DNA from: Wallemia ichthyophaga EXF-994
Lineage: Eukaryota; Basidiomycota; Wallemiomycetes; Wallemiales; Wallemiaceae
Assembly: GCF_000400465.1 (NCBI RefSeq)
Contig: NW_008806288.1
Coordinates: forward strand, 205,603-269,602
DNA: 64,000 nt
Reading direction: 5' to 3'
Shown here: piece by piece, positions 24,991 through 36,861 of the stretch
Layout of the letters: each line of letters starts with the position of its first letter
How positions within the stretch are numbered: the stretch's first letter is position 1
Position numbers and translations under genes: made by a program
The notes under the pieces: model-generated
Seen by the model: the letters and a program-made list of their open reading frames with translations, nothing else
The model's database searches: none
Told to the model about the DNA's origin: nothing

Positions 24991-25972
24991 TCAGCTAAAT
25001 CCGAATCCTTTTACAGGCGCATTTTCCATCAAATCATCAAATTTACTCTCCTCCATCTTCTTTGTCCATTCTCGCGGTATCGGTGCCTCTACTTTTACTT
25101 GCTCTTTGTGGGCTTTGCCTGATCTGCTTTTGTAGAATCTCTGTAGTGATAGTGAGCGAAAGAATGCCTGTGCATTGTCGCATACCTCAAATTCAACTGA
25201 ACGGGCGTGCAGATGAACGACACTGGACGATTTGGTTGATTTTGACTGTCCATACAGCCTGTCACCGAGAATAGGCCATCCAAGTACATGAGATGCATGC
25301 AGCCTTATCTGATGCTTGCGTCCTGTTTGTATAACGAACTTGCACAATCCGACGCAAGTCTCCGGCTGGGTTTAAGTTTTCTAAGAATTCTGTTGGAAGG
25401 GCTGATAGCAACGCACATTATATCGCAGCACCTGCCATTTCGTAAAGGCTTTTTTATCCCCACCTATATAAGGTCTGCCTGTGCTGGACAGGGAGATTGG
25501 ATCTTGGACTACACCTTGATCGTGATATACTCTATCCATGTTTTCGACTAGTCCCCAGTACTCCTTTGTTATTTTGTTGTTGGCTAGTGCGCTGCTGAAT
25601 TGCTTCGCTGCTCTCTCTGTTCTACCGAGCATCAGGCAACCTGAAGTAGTGTAATCGAGTCTATGCAGTGGCTTTGGAGGGTAATCAAAGTCGAATTTGA
25701 GATCTGAGCGAGTTGAATGAACTTCTATCGCTTCTATCGGATCCAATTCACCCACCGTCCAAATAATTTTCAATTGATAGCCTCTATATATGTTATGTCA
25801 GTATACACGCGCAGCTATGATAAAGACCGCGCACACTGTGATTTCCAGCTTGGCTTAGCATACCAGGTAACTTATTTACCACTAGAATCAAATTATCCTT
25901 GAAAATCACATTCAGTCTTGGCTTGATAATGGACGTCATATTCAAACAAGGTTTTGTACAACAGGATATCAT
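24991..25972 (-). CDS. RluA-family pseudouridine synthase, probably organellar
   Basis: Four exons on the minus strand: 25972 (or 25939) to 25835, 25783-25756, 25703-25417, 25365-24991; about 264-275 residues. RluA-type enzymes isomerise uridine in rRNA or tRNA. Motifs: VVNKLPGMLSQ, PLHRLDYTTSGCLML with the catalytic Asp, and GRKHQIRLHASHVLGWPILGD. Exon 2 is a 28-nt microexon. The small size and lack of extra domains resemble yeast mitochondrial 21S rRNA synthase Pus5, but the target cannot be told from sequence. Which of the two in-frame ATGs is used is uncertain. Confidence 0.78.
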
Positions 25973-26067
25973 TTGTACACCAGAGAAGGTAAAATTGAGA
26001 AATTGGAAATTATCTTTGTCATAATTGAATGTGGTATATGTGATATACGTGTATATACTTGTATATT

Positions 26068-26921
26068 CTAACGCTTGCGTGAGTTGGATGCACAAGTTGA
26101 TGATCTTCTCCTGCTTTGAGTCTTTGAGTCTTTATCATGTACTCTAAGGTGCTGATACATCTGTGAACAGCTTCAGTTATTAATTTAATCCTATTAAACA
26201 CACTCACGTTATCTAACCGGGTGAATCTCTTGTTACACCCAGCATCTAAACATTCAAATGGTTTCTCGTCTCTATGTAAGCTCTTGATATGTCTCTTGAG
26301 ATGCTCGTTCCTGACAAATACCTTCTGACAGCGAGCATCTGGACATTTAAACACGCGCTGATTGTCTTGCGTAGGCACTCTCCGTCCTCTACTACGCTTA
26401 GTAATATCCGTGTCAACCATTGGCGTTGGTGACTTTGCTCTAGGGTGACTATAAGCTGACTGTCCCCGTTTGGCTGAGGTACCGTGCTCGGCATGTGCAC
26501 AACCCCAATCGTCATCATCGTCGAAATCTCCTTCAACGAAATCATCAGCGTAGTCATCGTCATCTAATTCTTTCTCATCCAAGCTATTTTCTTCCTGTTG
26601 CTCGTATCTTGGACATGTGATAGTCACGCCGTTATCGTCAGTCAAACGCAAGCCGAGATCGAAATCGAGTGGAGGCGGTACAGTGATATGTGATGGATTG
26701 ATGGATAACTCATTCATTGGTATAGACGATGGCAGTGATCTGCTGTTATTAAACGTTGTCTCCCGCCCGAGTATGTTTATCGGCGGCAATGAGGAGCTGT
26801 ACTCTGGTGGGCTATCCACGCCCATTGACGATAGACTGTAGTTGTTGGATGCATTCGTTGATGGCGACCAAAGCAAATCGTCATTCGGCTGCCTGTAGTC
26901 TGTGTACTTTTCCGCGCTCAT
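26068..26921 (-). CDS. C2H2 zinc-finger transcription factor, Msn2-like finger pair
   Basis: Two exons on the minus strand, 26921-26208 and 26160-26068, about 268 residues. Two C2H2 fingers lie near the C-terminus: CPDARCQKVFVRNEHLKRH and CLDAGCNKRFTRLDNMYQH, the second completed by exon 2. The linker (RDEKPFE) and the RNEHLKRH/RLDNM contact helices are those of the fungal Msn2/Msn4/Com2-type pair that binds CCCCT-like elements. The N-terminus is Ser/Pro-rich, followed by an acidic patch (DDDDYADDF). A basic tail ends the protein. The target genes are not known. Confidence 0.85.
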
Positions 26922-27232
26922 AGATTAGCGTGATTAGCGTGATGATAGGATAATTCAAAGAAAATTAAATGCAATTAATTCCGATTTTCCTTTCCTGTTT
27001 ACCAAATCGGCCAAGTCAAGCCGAGGTTCTTGATTTCCTATCGTTCTGTCTCTCAATCCCAGACACGTGCTGTGCTTTGGGAAAATTTGACTTTATTCAT
27101 GCATATGTCAAAGAAATTTGTGATTTCTTCGAATTTATTGATTCTAATTGACATTTTTTACTTAAGCCGCGGTATTTATCACAATACAAACTCATCTAGG
27201 TGAAAATATGCATAGTTATTGTACAACATTCG
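26922..27232. other. Intergenic stretch, no gene seen
   Basis: 311 bp between the C2H2 factor start and the UBA3 stop. It contains a short direct repeat of GATTAGCGT (about 26924-26941) just before the C2H2 ATG and otherwise AT-rich sequence. A 60-codon open frame on the plus strand (26969-27151) has no recognisable features and is probably chance. Confidence 0.5.
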
Positions 27233-28591
27233 TCAAACCAATCTCAAACTCAATTTGAAAGGTAAGTTAGCGTCAGTGACAAGAATAGTCTGTCCTTTAT
27301 AATCTGAGAGTGATTTACTCAGATTTTGGCGAGTATATTCCTCTAATTGTGGTGGGTATTGAAGATAGATATTCCCTTGATCGTTACTGAGTGAAGGCTT
27401 CCTCACTTGAAACTCTGCTTTCTGCTTCAATATCTCAAGCAAGTCCTCCACAATCATTTCGTCTTTAACTTCCAAGTCCATCGTTTCACCACCGCACACC
27501 ACGCAGCTCTCCCTCTTCTGGTGCTCGAATGTATAGGTGAAGACACCCTCATTTCCTATGAACATCATGTAATTGTTCAAATATGCAGCTGTTGTCGTCG
27601 CTATTTTGAATGCTTCATTGCAGCAACTTGCAGCGATGATTGCGTTTGTTGATGCGACTGATGGTATTATGTTTTTTACGACGCCCTGTACCAATGACCA
27701 ATTCACTCCCTCAATATTAAACTCCGTGGCTCTGGTGAGAGATTTGTTGAGCAGCCACTCGATGTGATCTGGGTCGTCGTTATCGAGCTTTTTAGATGGG
27801 AACACTTTAGGCCATTCCAGCACACTGGCCCATTCAATGCAGTGCTCGGGCAAGCGTGGAGTGTTTGCAATTGTACAGATCGGGAAGGTAGTCGGTGGTG
27901 TGAGCATATCCAAGCTACACTCGTAGCAACTGCTGATGGTGGGTAAAATTACTCTCGACTGGCCTTTAAAACCCTCCGTACCGCCATCGATCAATGGCTT
28001 TAGCGACTCTGGGTTATCGTCATCGACCATGTTGTAGAGAGTTGCGTTTATCCAGCGCCGAGCTTCCACGCTATCCAAACCACAAACCACCAAGTTGAAC
28101 TGCATATAAAAATCATCACCAAAGTCTTGTATCTTGTTGTGGTGGGCTGTTACTTTAACGTTGGGTATACGCTTCATCACAAAGTCTGCAGCGGCAACTG
28201 CCTTTGATTTGCCAACATCTGAGGATCTGAACAGGAATTGACGGTTGAGATTTGAGACGTCAATGGTGTCCTTGGAGGTCGTGAGCCTTCATCGCTACAC
28301 GAAGCCTAATACTAACCATATCGATGATATGAAGATCTGAGAAGCCAGTGAGAGCGAGATTAGCTACAATCTCACAGCCTAATCCACCGGCACCGATGAT
28401 AAGAACTTTGCATTGCTCCCTCAAGAACTTCTTAACCTGAGATTACTCAGTCAATTGAAGTAATTAAGTCTTACAACACCCACATCTTTTCCAGCTTGAA
28501 AGTACTCGTCTGTAAATGGCCCTCCTTTCTCCAGTACCTTATCTACGTGCGCGTGTGTCTGTGTATGTGCCTGTCCATTTCCGTGGCTCAT
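27233..28591 (-). CDS. UBA3: NEDD8-activating enzyme catalytic subunit UBA3
   Basis: Three exons on the minus strand, 28591-28475, 28436-28317, 28270-27233, about 424 residues. UBA3 with ULA1/APPBP1 activates NEDD8/Rub1 for cullin modification. Exon 2 carries the ATP site [12 protein letters not shown]; the frame continues with [21 protein letters not shown] and GFKGQ. The catalytic cysteine lies in [15 protein letters not shown], and a zinc Cys pair is at CVVCGG. The C-terminal part resembles the E2-binding ubiquitin-fold region. The introns are 38 and 46 nt; the second starts GTTAGT. Confidence 0.95.
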
Positions 28592-28676
28592 CCTTGCTCA
28601 CTGTTTGAGAAGCAAAGCGCAAATGACGAAATGAGCAAATAAATATTCAAGAAAATAAATGAGATTACAAATTACT

Positions 28677-31600
28677 TTAATTGTTTCTACTCTTTTTGTT
28701 GCTGCGTGTATCTGAAATACTCGATGAAGCTCGCTTATGCGAAGGCTGAGGACTCATCGTGTTGTATCTATTCCTAAAGTCATTCAGATTGCTCACTGCC
28801 ATCTTCTCCAATGCCTTGGCTGATAATGAAACAGGCGCATCTGCTCCATTGTAAAGTATTGCGTTGTGCGTCATTAACTTTATATCACCCTCAAACGCAT
28901 CCACCGACGGATATTGATCTTTTTCCAGTTTCGTCTGTATCAAAGACAGATCTCTCATGTTCTCTTTAGGTATTACTTCGTTATAATTTGGAATACCCAA
29001 TGCAATTGGATCAACCTATATATAATCGTTAGCATGTTTCAATTACGCCATTCCAAAACGTACCGGCTGTAAGAACCAGAAAGCATGCTCATTCTTGTAC
29101 CATACTTTCATCATCGATAGCAAGCTCCTCTTTTCATTGTGCGGGATCTTCGGCGTCATTAGTATCTTCCACTCTTTCCTCAAAGCTCTCTCCACTGGGT
29201 CGCAAGTCTGCGCAGTCAACATACTTGTCTCACCAGGACCATTGAATTGTCTGCAATTCTTAAATATTTGTTCTATATCTCCGATGAATTGATCGCCATT
29301 CTCGTACTTTTTCTCGTCCAACTTCCTGTTTATTGTAGAGAAGTCCATCGGATGCTTGATCTCATCCAGATACGTTGGACAACCATGCAATATGGGGTCG
29401 ACTGGCTGTAAGAATATTGCGGCCTCAGGCATGCTCATCAGTTTTCTAATCAAAATCTTGGCTTTTCTGTTATCAAGATGACCGTCCGGTAGCTTTGAAG
29501 GAGTGCTTGAAGATGCTTTGGGAGGTGGAGGCATTTTTTGCACTGGTTTGTTATCTGACAGAGCCAGAAGCTCATCATCGAGTGCGTCTTCGTTGCCATT
29601 CTGCACTGGAGCAGAAGTAGGAGCTGGAACAGGCGCAGGCGTAGACGTAGGTTCATTTTCTTCTGGTAGACTCTGTTGAGCTGGAACTGACTGTGCTTTT
29701 TCCATAGGTTCTTCTGGTGCCTCTGATACCGTGACCGGAGCTTCAGGAATAGGTTGAGATTGAGATTCTTGCATACTTGGTGCTGCAACAGGCTGTGTGT
29801 CAGCTGGTGTAGCGTCAGTCTGGATTTTTTCTGCGGTTGATTCTGGTTCAGGCGCATCTGATTGAGCAGTTTGCGGTGCTGCCGCTGTATCCACCACCCC
29901 ATTAGCTTCAGGTTGCTTTTCCTTATCGCCATTACTATCAACAGGCTTAGGCGGTTTCAGCTTAAGAGAAAGCCTAGGCTTGGCTGGTTGTGCTGGAGGT
30001 GGACTTGGTTTAGATGGCGAAGAAATTGCCGCAGCCGGTTCTGGTTCTGGTTCTGGTTCTAGTGCTGGTGCTGGTTCTGGCCCCGTCGGAGGACTTGTCA
30101 TCTTATCATTGACTTGCACAGTAGGCTTACGTCCTGTAGCGGCATTGAGCGTGTTCGTCATTCGCTGCCATTGCTTATCGAAGACTGCATCTAGCTCCAG
30201 CGCGGTCTTGTGCACTGGTGACGATGGACCATTGTAAGTCGTTGCATTTTGAACGATCAACTTAAAATCAGCTTCATATTCGAACCTGTTGGCGTAGTGT
30301 CCACCATCCAACTTAGCTCCCATGGTTCCAATGTCCATTGGCGTTTTAATCACCGAAAAGTAATCAGGCGCACCGTCTCTGACTGGGTCAACTGGATATA
30401 AGAACCACCCTGCCAACTTGTGTGATTGTAAGCGCTTGTGAAGAGCTCTACAAGCAGTGACGTCTTGACTAGCCATACCATTCCTTTGAGCTTGAGGAAC
30501 AGCTTTGTCTTTCTTCTTTCTAAGCGAAACATTCAATCCACCTCCACCAACAGGTTCAGTAACGTGTCCGTTTGCTGTACCATTCATCTCTGGTACTTCA
30601 GGCTCAGGTGTCTCATCTTCCATACGAACCGGCACAACGGGATCCATACTGACTGGTACAGGCTGCGCTGGTTGTGACGTCGGCGCCTTGAGCTTGATCT
30701 TCATCGGCATTGCAGATGCTGGCTCTGCTGGCTGATGAGGTGCTGGGGCAGGTAACTTGAATTTAACTTTAGGTAACGGCTCAGCATTGCCTTTGTATAG
30801 AACATCACAGAGCTGTAGCAGCGTCCATCTAACGTGGTAATCGACTTGAGGGGATAGCAACACAGCCATGATACCCATTCTCAAACTAGCAATTTTTCCG
30901 ACATCCTTTCGAAGCCCCTTCAACTGCCGATCCAATTCGCTCTTACTAGAATCTTTCTCTTTCGCTTCGCTCAGCTTAGCATCTTCTTCAATGAATTGCG
31001 GTTCCTTCTTCTGAATAGCAGCCAATTCCCCAGTGGCCATGAGAACAATCAGCGATTCGATCATCGATTGGGCAAGCGACCTTCTGACTACTCTTGATTC
31101 ATCGTATCCAAGTATTGTTGAGAAATATTGAATAATTGGTCGATGGCGGAGAGAACCGAGCAGCATCAAGCAATCGAAAGCGACTATCCTTAAAGGAGGA
31201 TAGTTACCCTCTCTGCACGAACTGTAAGTAACGTAAAGGGACGTGTTATGTTTTCTCACCTTGTATAAGGAATAAACAAAGGTGCGTTGTATGGTAGTAT
31301 ACCGGCAATCATTAGTTTGACGTTGAATTCAAGGGTAGCTACGGATATAACGTTCTGATAAGATGGTACGAGTCTATCCATGGTTCTATACCTCTCAACC
31401 TCTTCGACAGCAGCACGTCGAATGAGGGGACCAAATGGATGGTCATCTGCATCCGGATCCTCGTCCTGTTGAAGTACGCTGGCCTCATGCTGAACCGTCG
31501 GCACTAGTGCGATAGCCAAGCAGTTGATGATACCAGATAGGTAATAGCTGTCTGAGTACTAAAACAGAGTAAGCGGTGAGACTCTCAAACAAAAGTCACT

Positions 31601-34589
31601 CACTCTATTTGTCGAATTGTCATTGTATTTGAGCTGATCGACGAGGAACTCTCTAATGTTCAGCATAGATCTACTCGTTTGATCTCTGATAGAAGTTAAA
31701 GAAACGATGACAGCCTTACGAACGAAATATTCGCTGAGGTCGTCAAAGTTGTTAGCCAGCGGTATACACTTGAAACCAAAAGGATCCATAATTTCTTGCG
31801 GAGGTGGATAGCAGAATCTTGACTGGAATATCTTAAAGAGGTGGAACATTCCAACATAATCCAATTCAGGAGTTGCACAGGTATGCAGCACCATAGCAGC
31901 TTCCATTCTAATTCTAAAGAAGTAATTGGTGACCAGAACAGTCCTGGTTAGTTGAGTGGAAACCAGTTTGGAAGGAATAGACTTGAGCGCGTGGACAGCT
32001 TCCAACTGAGCAACAACATCTCTATCACGCTGTAGTTGGGACACCCACATGAAATCAGGTTGCTCAAAAGTAATCATGGAGATCCATTCAAAGTCTGCAT
32101 CAACTCTGATCCACTCGTACGTTGCTTGTGACATAGCAGCTTCATCATCCTCGGTCCAATCTTCTACCTTCCATCTGTCTCTCTCCGATTCCTGTTCCCA
32201 ATCGTTGAGCTGGAAACCCAAATCTATCATACCAATAGCCTCAGCAGCCTCTTCATCACCTTGGGCAGCAGCAGCAGCAGCAGCTTGTCTAGCTTGATAA
32301 CGCTTTGTGTTCCTTCTAACACGCTTATATTTCGTGTTGAAAGGCACATCGAATCTCTTGTTGGGTTCCTTTATATCCAAAACATGCTCATATGGTGTAC
32401 CATCAGCTTCGTGAATTCTAACAGTCATCTGACCTTCAAAAACTTGGGTTGGCCTGTTAAAATGAATTTCAGGTGTATCGGGTGTATGTGCGTCATATGC
32501 TGGTGATTCTTGCTTTACTGTCATTTCAACGCACATTTTCTTTCTGTTAAAATTGGCTCCAATCATGAATCTAGGTGTACCAGATCCAAAAATCCATTGA
32601 TCAGCAAACGTTCTTAAATCAACTCCGGCAACTTTTCTGCAAGTCCTCAAGAATCCATTTGTTGATATAATAACGTCACCAGAAAGCGCGCCCAGGAAGA
32701 TTTTTGGCAGAACTCTAGACAATCCATGAGCTGTACCAGATTTAGATAGCTTTCTATCGAGAATGTGCAAGACAAGTGGTGCTTTCAAGAGTAAAAATGG
32801 TGCGTCGTTATCATTTGGTGGTTCAAGCGCATTTGGTACGCTAAGTGGTGGTAGTTGGCCCGTATCATTCATTGCTAAACGATCCATATCCTTCTTCATT
32901 CTAAAGAAATACTCATTGTTACCCATAGATTTCTTCAAAAAAAGATTTGCAATATAGCTAGCTAAGCCTTGAACTAGCCACATATCAGACCAAGATCTTG
33001 GCATGATATTAATACCAGACCATTGAGTGGCAAGAGCGTGTGATATTTTATGGCGAGTATCCAACGTCTGTTCGATAGCAGATGCAGGGTGCAGAAGATC
33101 TAGAGACATGATAACGACAGTAGAATACACAGTGACGTCTACCGGAGGATCATGCACGAAAACGACTTTGAAGGAAGAAAATGGGTACATACCATGCTCT
33201 GAGCTGTAGAAATGAAGAGCACGTGGAACTATAGCTACGGAGGCGGCCAACTCTTTAGCAGAACCAGGTGGACCAAAAGCGTGTAGGGAAGTGGATTGGG
33301 TGGTGCTAGAAGTATGCGGTATTGGTAGGACGTTGAAAGGACCAGCTGCAAAAGCAATATGCTGTACGGAAGTGGGTAGAGATTGAGCAAAGTGGAAGAT
33401 AGTCTTGGAGGATATCGATGGATGAGCGACTTGTTCGACTAAATCACCTGAAGAGACGACAACGACAGGCTCATCTTGTTCACCTTCAACGCCATCCTCG
33501 CCAACAGCACTTAAAAAGCGTGGAGTGATATATTCCAATTCCCACGTACATCTCTCCCAAAGACTGTCAATACAGGGGACCCAACAGCGGGCAGCATCGG
33601 GGCATGTAGGAGAGGTGTAAATGTGAGGGATGCGATAAGGGGAAGTTTCTGTTGGCTTGACGACTTGTAGGCCTTCGAATGGATGAGTGATAGAAAACTC
33701 AACGAAGATGGTGAGAGGGGCGAAGTCTTGAGAGTTGTTAGCAGCCTCCTTGCTTTCCTTCTCCTTTTCTTTCTCTTTTTCTTTCTCGCTTTGCTTTTGC
33801 TTCTCTTTCTCATTCTCGTCGTGCTTTTCTTGGTTGTGGTTCTCTTTATCCTTCTCTTTGTCATCCATGTGCTCTGCTTGCTCGTCTTTATGCACTGATT
33901 GCTCTGTACCATTCTCTGCGTGGCCTGCATCTTTCTCTGCTTGCTCTTTATCGTTATTATCTTTCTCAACGTCTGTCTCGTCAATCCGCTTCTCCTTATC
34001 TTGAGCAGAAGGCTCATCAGGAAGTAGGGAAACCTGATCGCCTACGCCACGCGAGATACAACGAGGCGGGAGGACAATACTCAGCTCGCCTTCATCGCCT
34101 TCAGAAAGGGCAGAATAGACTTTACGCTTGAGTTCGGGATGGCGGTGTACGTCGATCTTGCCGTCTTTGCCATGGCGTTCGCTAAGGGCGATATTCGACT
34201 GAGGGTCGAAGTGGGTGAAATCAGCGTGAGCGGGGGCAGCGTGAGCGTGAGGTGGGGTGACGAGGACTCTGTGGATATCTGTGGAGGTGTGAGCCAAATG
34301 GGCGTAAAGGATCACCGCCCAACTCACTCGCCTGCCTCGAATGGATGTTGACCGTCTTGAGAGCGTCTGTAGTGGGAGTGATAGTGAGTTCGGTGAATCC
34401 CTGAAGAGTGTAAGCGTGATTTCAAGGCGTGCAATTGCCGCTTCACGCACCCTGAAAACACCGCTGAAATCGACCTCGAGACAGACTCGCTGGTGGGTTG
34501 TTTGCGGGCGTTAGAATGACCGCGTAAATTATCAGTATAATCACTTATAAGCTAAAGCCGCGCTTGTGCGCTTCTCGTGAAACGGCCAT
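28677..34589 (-). CDS. TAF2: TFIID subunit TAF2 with three C-terminal bromodomain modules
   Basis: Seven exons on the minus strand: 34589-34549, 34499-34451, 34400-34328, 34278-31604, 31558-31260, 31221-29064, 29015-28677; about 1877 residues. The first 800 residues or so are the M1-aminopeptidase-like TAF2 fold, with HALATQW instead of a HExxH zinc site, so no peptidase activity is expected. A Lys/Glu-rich insert lies at about residues 148-240. HEAT-like repeats and a Pro/Ala-rich region follow. Bromodomain 1 is at about 1300-1395 (TTYNGPSS), 2 at about 1633-1735 (RQFNGPGE) and 3 at about 1745-1850 (ILYNGADA); each keeps the acetyl-lysine Asn. Exon 1 to 2 needs an AT-AC intron. The start codon is 29 bp from the divergent gene's. 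Confidence 0.9.
34500..34548 (-). other. AT-AC intron in TAF2
   Basis: 49-nt segment on the minus strand beginning ATAAGTG and ending GCAAAC, with a CTAAC branch-like motif about 11 nt before its end. Removing it joins RGFSL to THQRVCLEVDFSG, the standard TAF2 N-terminus. The nearby GT donor (ATAA/GTGATT) leaves an in-frame TAA in exon 1, and no other GT-AG pair keeps the frame. The donor resembles a U2 site with A in place of G and not the U12 ATATCC type. Confidence 0.7.
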
Positions 34590-34618
34590 CTTCACTGATC
34601 AACTACCTATCTTTCGAG

Positions 34619-36698
34619 ATGATGGCTGTTGCTTCACAAGCGACTTCGAGTGAGGCGATACACCGTCTGATGCACCAATCCACTCAGCCTGTCTCGCTGG
34701 CTGTGATTAATTCCAAACGCAATCCTCCCCATCCGCCTCGCCCGCCACCCAGACAGAAGCGTCAGCGCAGGACTGCTTCCACTGCGCTAGTCCTTCTAGG
34801 AGCCGCAGATACTTCTTGTAGCGATAGAGAGGCTTTATTAGCAGCACTGCGTGATGCAGACAGTAGGATTTGTGGGTCTCCTCTTTTTTCCTGGTTTTTT
34901 CTCATTCTGTGGCGCAGTCGATGGCCAGCCGCTGCTCGAACCCGATCAGTTATTCGCGGTGGGCGATGTAGCGGGACAGCCTCTCTCGCCATCTCCATCT
35001 CCGTCTCCATCGCCCTCGCTCTCGCCGTCTCAACGTCAGCCTCCTCCCGCTAAGGTCAAAGGCGCGACACCGTTCGAACGCGTTGACGTCGGCTGCAGCG
35101 ACGACGACGGCGACGGTGTGGTCGACATCACAGACGAGTTGCGCGAGAAACATCACAAGCGGTGTGAGTACGATGAGCGACGCATTCGCAAACTAGAGAA
35201 AGAGCAACTGGTGCATGACCGGTACAAGTTGCAAGAGAAGCAAGACGCACTCGCGGCGCTTGAGTTGGAGGACAGCGAGGATATACCCGAGGAGGTGATA
35301 GCACTGTCGAGTGGGATCTCCCTCGAAGACCGCCCACTAGCTCTCGAGCTACAGCAGAAGCTGTTGTACGAGAACGACAAGATGCTCCAACGATACGACC
35401 TTCTCCTCAAATCTGATATTAAGGGGAGAGTATATCCCAAACCGCAGTACTCCTCTAACCCGTCCCCGTTCGATGTTCGCTGTGTTGGCGATAAGGGCAC
35501 GTACTCCGCCAGCGAACAGATGCGCAGCTTGGAGCAGAGAGTGTTCAAGGTGGACATGCAGTCGCCGTTTAGAGTCAGATTGAAAATGCCTCCCTCGACG
35601 AGAAAGTCGCTTAAGTCTTCTCAGAATATCTTAGCCTCTCCACTCAGTCGCTTCAGGACGCCTCTGACTCCCAAGACACCTGCTGCTGCTGCTGCCACTA
35701 GCAATGCTCCTTCGGCTCTCTCTATAGCTGCAGATGCCCGCCTTACCTCACGATCACAAGACAAAAGTAGAAGAAAGTCACAGCGGTCGCTCGTAGCTTT
35801 CGGTGTGAATATACCCAATGAAATCGATAAGGAGCGTGAATTCAGTCTCGTAGATGCAGCCGAGGGTTATGGGCTGTGGACTGGGACAGAGAACGAGTTT
35901 GACAGTAGGAGGATGTGGGAGGACGCTTTGTCGTGCAGAGAGCGAGGAGAAGCGCATGTTTTCGCAACCACAAGTGCAGATGCCGCGAAGCCAACCGTAT
36001 CTCTGCCAGTGGGAACGATGACGACGCCTAAGAGGACTTTAGCTGGGGCTGACGCTGCTTCAGCGTCTGCATCTGCATCTACTTCAACTACGCCTGCGTC
36101 GGATGAAATGGAGTGGGTCGAATCACCTGCATCACCTTCATCACCACCTTCTTCTACGCCTAAAACGTCACGGGAGATGTATGCACAGCTGTCAACACCC
36201 AAACGAGGCAAGAAACGCGGTAGGAAATCGCCGATGCGCGCTGAAAGCAGTAAAAGTATTAAAATCGATAATAAAAAGACATCATCGGTGACGGGTAGAG
36301 GACGAGGTAGACCGCCGCGGTATGGTGAGAATGTTGAAAACAAACCGCAGGAACCGAAGCTTAAACCGGGAACGGTAACTTCCACGATTAGAGGAAAGGG
36401 GATTACGTACGTCTATGGCAAGTTCAGGGGGCGCAGGAAGATTACCGATCCATTCGTTCTCAAGGCCAATCCGGGTTTGAGAGTGGGAGGAGATGCACCG
36501 TTAGTACATACGGCTGATGGTGAAGGATCAACAGCGCAAGAAGAACAAGGTAATGAAGTGAAGAAAGTGAAACAGGAGACACACCTCGACAGCGAGATCA
36601 AAGAGGAAGAGGAAGTGGCAAAGGTAGTACAAGACACGCAAGACGCACAAGAAACCAAACCAGCTGGCAAGAATAGTCGCCATCGCATGACGTCATAA
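34619..36698 (+). CDS. AT-hook chromatin protein, possibly SAS4-like
   Basis: Two exons, 34619-34862 and 34918-36698, about 674 residues; the intron is 55 nt with a GTAGGA donor. A charged helical block (RRIRKLEKEQLVHDRYKLQE, about residues 160-180) resembles the SAS4/PEHE-type domain of histone acetyltransferase complex subunits. Two AT-hook-like motifs are present: KKRGRKSP and GRGRGRPPR. Pro/Ser repeats (SPSPSPSPSPS) precede the helical block. A role in chromatin is reasonable from the AT-hooks; the SAS4 link is tentative. Two adjacent ATGs (34619, 34622) could serve as start. Confidence 0.7.
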
Positions 36699-36861
36699 AG
36701 ACTGTATTTATATGCAAAGAGATTGTAATGATGTATTTATCCCAACTTTATTAGGTGATTCAAGTGAGTGATATGCAAGTTTTAACTGTATACAAGAATT
36801 AAGGTGAGAGTGATCCAGGAGAGGTTGAGGTGAATGAGGTGTATCTATAATGCCAACCAAA

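Noticed and set aside
26969-27151. 60-codon open frame in the spacer before the C2H2 gene
   Set aside because: No similarity, no promoter signal, length expected by chance.
33511-34017. Long open frame antisense-like to the TAF2 frame, Lys/Arg-rich
   Set aside because: It is another frame of the Lys/Glu-repeat insert of TAF2 on the same strand; low complexity keeps several frames open.
34401-34461. TAF2 intron 2 starting at GTGTTT (34461)
   Set aside because: It breaks frame with the next exon; the GTGCGT donor at 34450 keeps frame and gives DFSGVFRGFTELTI, the family length.
35867-36385. Minus-strand open frame opposite the AT-hook gene
   Set aside because: Low-complexity complement of the Ser/Ala-rich coding region; no family similarity and no start context.
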